The notes beneath the pieces are model-generated. The model was not told where the DNA came from. It did no database searches and saw only the letters and a list, made by a program, of their open reading frames with translations. The translations under genes and the position numbers were made by a program. From a virus, in the IMG/VR virus record IMGVR_UViG_3300042869_000672, positions 1 through 64,000 of that record: DNA of 64,000 bases. One strand, written 5' to 3'. This document shows positions 61,001-64,000 of this stretch, one piece after another. Numbering within the stretch: the stretch's first letter is position 1; each line of letters begins with the position of its first letter.

Positions 61001-64000
61001 TTCGGCCCAATTATGCTGACTCCAAAACATGAATTCTTTAGCAGATGTAAACCAATCTCTGGCTGCTTGATACTGCGGATCATAAAAATCAAAAACAAAC
61101 CCCACGCTTTTGAGATATTCTTGATAGCCTAGAAGAAAATCTATCACCTGTTGAATATCAGTCACCACTGCGCCGTAGAATAATTTTCTTATTTTTAGTT
61201 TGTTGAAATTTCTTCTTCTAAAAGCAGTAATTCCGCCAGTGATCGGAGCTCCTGCTAATTTTCGCCATGTTGCGGTGCCGTTGGGAGTTTCTTCAAACTC
61301 AATACCGCTAGTATGGCTGCGTATGCTGCGATAAAATTGATTTTGATATCGTATGACTATTCCATTGCCATAGAATTTTTCACTTTCCCAATCAAAGAAA
61401 TTCTCACTGACTCCACCTACTTGGATAACAGGATCGCGCTGAGATTGCACGGCGGCATAATAATTAAAAAAAGCATTGGAATTATCATAACCGCTGATTT
61501 TGTATCCTTGGTTCGTTTTTTCTATAATTACTCCGCTATACACAAGGTTTGTGATCGGTGCGCTAACATTAAAAATTATGTCATAATTCTCTGGCGGGAT
61601 AAAAATACTGCTAGAAGTTGATTTTGGATTCTTACTGTCTAGTACATATTTTTGTTGTGCCTGGTCGACAAAACCTGCCAATCGATTAGATAATTTAACA
61701 TTAATATTTGACAATTTGTCTTCTAGATTGGCAGAGTCGGTAGCTGTGCTTTTTAAATAATTTACAATATAAATTACCAATCCTGACACCGGCTGATCTA
61801 CAGTAGATTCATAAATTAAATCATCTATAGTCAAAAACATCTGCGTATTTGTATTAACTGTTTGTCCAAGAATATTTGTGGTTACTGCGCTTCGGTTAAA
61901 ACCGTCTGCAATAAATTCCATGGGTTTTAACAATGATAATACTGACATGATAGCAAATGGCCATTCACTGCTGGATCTCCATGCAAATTCTACAGGGGCT
62001 AGATCTCCAAGTTGAAAAGCTCCTTGATTATTCACCAATGAAAAATTTCCAGCAAGCCCAGAATCTAAAGGACTCAACAATTGACCATCTCCGTCTACAG
62101 GAATGTGCTGCATGATTGAAGGGCGCTTGTACCTGTCTCGTATACCAGCACGATCACCTTGACGAATTATGCCATCTCTTAGATCTTCCCACAGAATTAA
62201 ATTATTTGAAGTATAAGGTGCTGGACCGTATTCACTTTCCCACCATGTGGGTTTTTCTGAAAATCCCAGCATTTCCCACGGGCATTGGTGTGGCCTTGTT
62301 GTGTCATAGAACCATTGATAGACTCCTCTCCAATAGCCTGGTAGATTCACTGCGCCCGTAGGGTCAGTCATGTTGCTGTAGGTATAAGTGAAAGAATTTT
62401 GAGAATCATAATAACTGTTTTTTACGTAGTCAATGCTGGTGCCTTGAATCCATTTTAAAAATTCAGCATTTACAATATTGTCAACTTGAAGTTTGTTATA
62501 CTGTGAGTTTCCGTAATACCCGCCAAGTATAAGATCAATGTCAAATACATTTTCTTTATATTCTTGTTTGATATTGTTGTAGATTCTGTATTCAAGTTCA
62601 AGTAGAACATCATCTCTAAAATCACCATAGGCCACAGTGATGCTACCGTCGTGTCCTTGTATGACTTCTTGTGGCTCAGCATAGGTATCGTCTAAGAATC
62701 TTCTAGGTAGATATTTTTTATATAATCCCATCTTGGTAGGAGTTGGTGGAATAAAATTCACAGCCGTAGACACATACTCTCTAATTTGAATTTTATCGTT
62801 TTCAGAAAGCTGTATTTTTAAATTTACAAAACCAAAAGTTGAATTAAACTCATAGTCTTTGTTATGTAAAAGTTGTTGATTGTTGTAATACACGTAGACT
62901 GCTCGAGAACTAAGTGTAGCAAGATCAAATTTTTCAGACAGTGCGAATGTTTTAATCCCCGTGTCTTCTACTGTGTAATCTATTGTAGAATATGCTCCAC
63001 TACCAATCATGTCTGATCCAGCAAAGGGTCTGGTTGAATTTTGTGATCTACTGATTTCTTCTAGTATAGAATCCACAAAATCTTTTGGGGTTTGATCATA
63101 GTACAGTTCATTAGCTAGCGTGATGAAACTGTTTTTAAAATCTGTATAGGTTTTCTTGGCATACTGTATAGACTTGATGATATTGATTTCTTTATCGCAT
63201 AACAATGCTATCGACAGCGGGGCAGGGCTAGAATGTTTTAGAAATCGTCTAGTGAGATTTTGAAATCCACTGATATCACGTAGATTATTACTGCCAGGAT
63301 ATCGTCCAACAAAATTATCTAGCATTTCTAATCCGCTAGAAATATGATCAGATGCTTGTCCCAGTGTGAATGTTTTTATTCTTTCATTTAGGGGATTTTT
63401 TTCCAGACCCATTGGTATTTCATAATATCCTAGATCAGGCACAGTATCTGCAAATATTTTAATTGTGATAACATCACCAACAGCAAAATTATTTGTGAAA
63501 GTAAATGTGTCGATGTTTCTTGTATAGGTGTCACGTAGTTGTACACCGTTGAGATAAAATAAAATCTTTGCTATTTTGTCATCTGTAAGTGTGGTCCAAT
63601 CGACCACTGCCGTGACAATTTCATTGGTAATAGAATTTACAGTAATTGTGTCTATTATAGGTTGTACAACATTAGGATCTAATTTTAACCAACCATTGTC
63701 ATACTGTTCATCTATATTAAATTTGTAAAATCCTGTGGCTAGATTTTGATAATAAAGTTTTTTATCAAGTGTGTAGTTAAAAACATCACTGTCTAGATTC
63801 CAGGTAAACTGTATATCTCCAACATTATCTATATTAAGATAACTGATAGCAAAGCCTAGCTCTTTGTCAAGACCGCCTATGCCTTGTTTGTAGCTGATAA
63901 TCGGACTGCCAACAAACGAGCTCACTGGGTAAGAGTCAGCATCACTAAAACTTACAGCATTAGCATCGAACATGTCAAATAATGGGGTTTGATTGACCCC
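52058..64000 (-). CDS. Giant virion tail/baseplate protein (N-terminus outside window)
   Basis: At least 3980 residues. The ATG at 63973 is not certain to be the start: the frame stays open to the window edge, and the upstream codons (GVNQTPLFD) continue the sequence naturally. Regions in order: a structural N-terminus (FSDADSYPVSSFVG); five CBM5/12-like segments near residues 870, 1130, 1620, 1770 and 1890; an FG-GAP-like beta-propeller at about 1578-2145; two Gly-rich motif pairs (GFGYRTVPYVEIQG at about 2555, GGGDYTSPPTVLIQG at about 2905); at least six DGST-type beta modules (about 3150-3840); and an ERIDYFEK ... RRGCFGTG block near the C-terminus. Likely an extended tail or fibre protein that contacts the host surface. 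Unusually long, intact, no frameshift. Confidence 0.85.
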   Translation of the reverse strand, partial: GVNQTPLFDMFDANAVSFSDADSYPVSSFVGSPIISYKQGIGGLDKELGFAISYLNIDNVGDIQFTWNLDSDVFNYTLDKKLYYQNLATGFYKFNIDEQYDNGWLKLDPNVVQPIIDTITVNSITNEIVTAVVDWTTLTDDKIAKILFYLNGVQLRDTYTRNIDTFTFTNNFAVGDVITIKIFADTVPDLGYYEIPMGLEKNPLNERIKTFTLGQASDHISSGLEMLDNFVGRYPGSNNLRDISGFQNLTRRFLKHSSPAPLSIALLCDKEINIIKSIQYAKKTYTDFKNSFITLANELYYDQTPKDFVDSILEEISRSQNSTRPFAGSDMIGSGAYSTIDYTVEDTGIKTFALSEKFDLATLSSRAVYVYYNNQQLLHNKDYEFNSTFGFVNLKIQLSENDKIQIREYVSTAVNFIPPTPTKMGLYKKYLPRRFLDDTYAEPQEVIQGHDGSITVAYGDFRDDVLLELEYRIYNNIKQEYKENVFDIDLILGGYYGNSQYNKLQVDNIVNAEFLKWIQGTSIDYVKNSYYDSQNSFTYTYSNMTDPTGAVNLPGYWRGVYQWFYDTTRPHQCPWEMLGFSEKPTWWESEYGPAPYTSNNLILWEDLRDGIIRQGDRAGIRDRYKRPSIMQHIPVDGDGQLLSPLDSGLAGNFSLVNNQGAFQLGDLAPVEFAWRSSSEWPFAIMSVLSLLKPMEFIADGFNRSAVTTNILGQTVNTNTQMFLTIDDLIYESTVDQPVSGLVIYIVNYLKSTATDSANLEDKLSNINVKLSNRLAGFVDQAQQKYVLDSKNPKSTSSSIFIPPENYDIIFNVSAPITNLVYSGVIIEKTNQGYKISGYDNSNAFFNYYAAVQSQRDPVIQVGGVSENFFDWESEKFYGNGIVIRYQNQFYRSIRSHTSGIEFEETPNGTATWRKLAGAPITGGITAFRRRNFNKLKIRKLFYGAVVTDIQQVIDFLLGYQEYLKSVGFVFDFYDPQYQAARDWFTSAKEFMFWSQHNWAEGSLLTLSPAASLLKINFAVGVADNILDGFYDYQVLKNDGATLSPRNINVNRDFQTITISTTDTNEGVYFLKLHFVLKEHVVVFDDRTVFNDVIYDKPTGYRQERIKSRGFRTVDWDGDYTSPGFLFDNVNIQAWQPFVDYKLGDIVAYKSYNWTSKYSQLGTAEFQDAGWTKLDSTPTKSLVPNFDYRINQFEDYYEVNTDGVGSSQRNLARHAVGYQPREYLENLAEDEITQFRIYQGFIREKGTANAIVKVFDKISRTDDDSVVLKEEWAFKIAQYGGTDQTKEFEFEIKKDAFAINPQPILITYSEDAGVVLDQYLRIKSSNFSIADTPFTTNLNPLIDYDGVSRSAGYVNKKHVDFILKNKDDILDLDIRTVFNNTHFWITFDKSSWTVLRYNEELALRISRVEKLSETEIELTFERLHNFSVNDIVGITYVLNLNGFFKITAVTRNTIIIAPSSTDDPEIEDSTSAVVGIFTTVRFATYAQLDDQKTALLGLGSKLWVDNNGDNKWEVIEKTKQYSTFEFAEYGITAPLGTGTAVLYLDSLKQIATSIPDSGYVMIYTAQTAGSQLILKQIVPPPDGFDTAVLGSFGKVLAVSPDHRWLAVGSPNASGVKSGYLGELNQFVSYLVGETVLYQGKLWEAVNNISAGDGSSINFNSEDWKPATIVNANPAARGNGFTDQGMISLYRYSQGQWEIAHSFVSPRQAAFEQFGSAISIGVSGNTYYMAVSAVGSLCDPALGANTGRGRVYLYFYNGTEWQHLENTKYLGLYQSSSLVFYPAESIVWYQGDLYESVVDNQGGIILPTVPTNWRKLDPVSTQCSLPTNVAMDDDGSTLAEGLLSSSQLAELVKDGDQFGISLTMSRDGAVLVVGAPNSDGQYFSNYKGNWNLYQEYTEGDVVKWQGGYHRLIDATTSSITSLAQYPDAGLPWSNVGDSASPSTGKIFIYERDAGNRYSLLQTITADSLSDINDTSNGGIIASGDQFGFAIDIDAAATTIVASSPLADITKQNQGAAYVFKFDSDSSVRQFRLKQKLQSFEYFTNEYFGSSISISPSTEKIVVAAKNAGYSITTQFNFTTFDKRRTTFSDPRGFPGQVYVYQRKDTGYFLVEKLEAEFQSGESFGYSIDTTSSIIVVGSPTYQVDGAPAGRVRLFKTSADTDSFKTIGQQSKLTDIDLLQNIELFDNVNNIKITDLDIVDGYKLKILGQAEQEISFKTVYDPAIYITATEEQVIDETQAWFEKPVGQIWWDLSTVKYLNYEQDDFAYRIGNWNSQVVGSSIDIYEWVASPLLPSEWSILADTVEGLAEGISGQPKFIDDTVYNTKVFFNPNTGLATGTLHYYWVKSKTIVPSLAQRKISARDIQLAIENPIGSGAAFMAVIGEDKFLAYNLPTVISTDTALINFEYIKNRKQLNAVHREYQLLTNGVADSLPTATLEEKWLDSLVGEDRAGNTVPDPKLPAKKKYGLSVRPRQSMFVNRDKALKIAIDNINDILLTRPFADTINFENLNKLDPIPGELLNQYDVIVDSNIDLEQVGTVKVRQAEFSANIINGEIDTIDIVDPGFGYRTVPYVEIQGDGFGATAVITLNTQGKVNSITVTSKGRKYSTAIVKIRPFSVLLVSDSTANGFWSIYGWDQQRRIFYRSKSQGYDTTVYWEFIDWWDQGYSPSSRIIKEIGNIYQEPSIEAQVGDLIRIKEYSNGGWAVLAKTEEGQGTLLDNYNLVGKQRGTIKIKDILYNRMVNSLGYDNVGSYDAALYDLQPTKELRFILKAAKENIFVDDLTVEWNKLFFSSIKYAFSEQTYIDWAFKTSFLNAIHNVGALEQPKNYKNDNLQSFQQYIEEVKPYRTSIREYTSRYTNLDVNGAATSDFDLPPAYSVRDGKILPVNQYYNRFDEYPWKSWQENNGYSITAISVSYGGGDYTSPPTVLIQGNGSGATAQAYVSSGKVSGIQVITQGSGYTDIPVVSLVGGNGASVNIAKAAAVLGNSKVRSFDITMRFDRTNKTGTYSQLSNTQSFTATGSSAIFDLIYAPTRDKTKISVTKNNQTVLNTDYEINLYTSSTDTYGLLKGKIKFYIPPLAGDIIVITYEKNDLLLDSIDRINKYYAPTSGMKGQELVQLMTGIDFGGVQVQGTTFEVTGGWDALPWFTDSWDSVESSNDFYYVADGSTTFVSLPYTPENNQLISIYIQRLGTSRPIRIDDPLYDPSLDSSVRTNANAEMPTFIGDGSTKIIEIHRYLSTQPGDTLIFRKLDSDGSVTISDVNLLDTRISGGTLSNIGGAYVSASGMTPEEIVIDGEKFVSPDQVPAPEENVPGQILDSVSIKVFNKTDPGAAPLQHRGYIGDGSTRRFKIGLTIVESKAVTVYVNKIKQEYIGDSTINFSIDFVANEIEFNLAPAISDIIEIVSIGIGGIGIIDYQEFVADGTTNLFLTNAQYAQTSAVLVTLDGEEIDTGFVNSSDFISVENKTMVQFGIAPGFRQVIKIICFESSEYANSNNLSFVRINQQTVPFDGSTRSIPVDQFVNLQRSSEISSVLVNVNGTFLQGIDTTYLVYDGTNNNITLGVDPAESIGTITSGGIKVYINEVLQQFVIDFTYNGNANLINIPTENLTLGDIIRIETNVRAEYSIVGNNLVIPATVNLSLNDDIQIICFSEYPTLNMITDEYTGGRVQFQLPRQPIDENFVWVYKNGQRLTKDADYRLDAPRSVIYLTEDSTVDDLIKIVQFGNIIYKPNRAFEIFKDMLNNYHYKRHSISNSISLAKALTYYDTEIEVTDSSELSDPIPSRRIPGVVIINNERIDYFEKNGNILSQIRRGCFGTGIAEIHAAGSYVINAGADDTLPYTENQEKSNFISDGSTLLIGPLDFTPTQAVRTSWYRHSIPSSYGACDQVEVFVSGRRLRKNPLDIYMESNGASSPSADEIVEAEFSVNGTTPYIRLTEPVAVGAKITIIRKLGRIWYERSEFSASKGVTLLSNRTPIAEFIAAKTSELPE
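57540..59240 (-). other. FG-GAP-like beta-propeller region in the giant protein
   Basis: Six blade-like segments: VLAVSPDHRWLAVGSPNAS, FGSAISIGVSGNTYYMAVSA, FGISLTMSRDGAVLVVGAPN, FGFAIDIDAAATTIVASSP, FGSSISISPSTEKIVVAA and FGYSIDTTSSIIVVGSP. The pattern FG.(S/A)(I/L)..(S/D)......(V/I)(V/A)... is that of integrin-type propellers. Confidence 0.7.

Noticed and set aside
1-64000. tRNA genes, CRISPR arrays, insertion sequences
   Set aside because: Intergenic gaps are almost all under 125 bases; no cloverleaf, regular direct-repeat array, transposase or terminal inverted repeats were seen by eye. A tRNA search program was not available.

Overview
The window is part of the genome of a large T4-like tailed phage (myovirus type), probably from a marine or freshwater bacterium. 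This rests on a family B DNA polymerase with a gp45-type sliding clamp, an RNase H/FEN-type 5'-3' exonuclease and a DsbA-like DNA-binding protein, T4-style late promoters of the form NATAAATA, long tail-fibre genes, and many small proteins that I recognise from memory as typical of cyanophage/pelagiphage-like T4 relatives. No photosynthesis genes are present. No tRNA, IS element or CRISPR was seen. Coding density is very high and many gene pairs overlap by ATGA or TAATG.

Layout. 0-5 kb (+): a small secreted protein, then a host-takeover or proteostasis block (DnaJ without zinc finger, peptide deformylase, complete ClpA-type unfoldase). 5-10.4 kb (+): about ten small to medium proteins, several with N-termini resembling the T4 capsid-targeting peptide, plus a nucleotidyltransferase and an A-type Fe-S carrier. 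The block ends in a strong terminator. 10.5-30.5 kb (+): replication and nucleotide metabolism, with DsbA-like protein, DNA polymerase, clamp, DpdA-like transglycosylase, FolE, QueE, an MBD4-like DNA glycosylase, a phosphoribosyltransferase, a HIT protein, SGNH hydrolases, the 5'-3' exonuclease and many small conserved phage proteins. 30.6-37.3 kb (+): an AT-rich, translationally coupled six-gene operon with four consecutive radical SAM enzymes, an unknown protein and an SGNH-like protein. 37.3-64 kb (-): the late structural region, read right to left. It holds a giant virion protein open at the window edge (at least 3980 residues), a baseplate-like protein, four paralogous tail-fibre proteins (the first with a collar domain), two more virion-type proteins and a set of GT-A glycosyltransferase-like genes, one containing an internally amplified glycosyltransferase core. 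The two transcription directions converge at about 37.33 kb.

How the genes may work together: FolE and QueE would supply a 7-deazaguanine precursor that DpdA inserts into phage DNA (QueD and QueC are not in the window). The glycosylase, exonuclease, polymerase and clamp act on that DNA. Proteins with capsid-targeting-like N-termini may be packaged and injected. The radical SAM, SGNH and glycosyltransferase genes form accessory chemistry of unknown target next to the tail-fibre region.

Regulation visible in sequence: sigma70-like promoters (TTGACG-N17-TATAAT before dnaJ, TTGACC-N17-TATAAT before the DsbA-like gene, TTGACA-N18-TATAAT before queE, TTGCTT-N17-TATAAT before the clamp). Two of these are built into terminator hairpins. 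Several promoters sit so close to the start codon that leaderless mRNAs are predicted.
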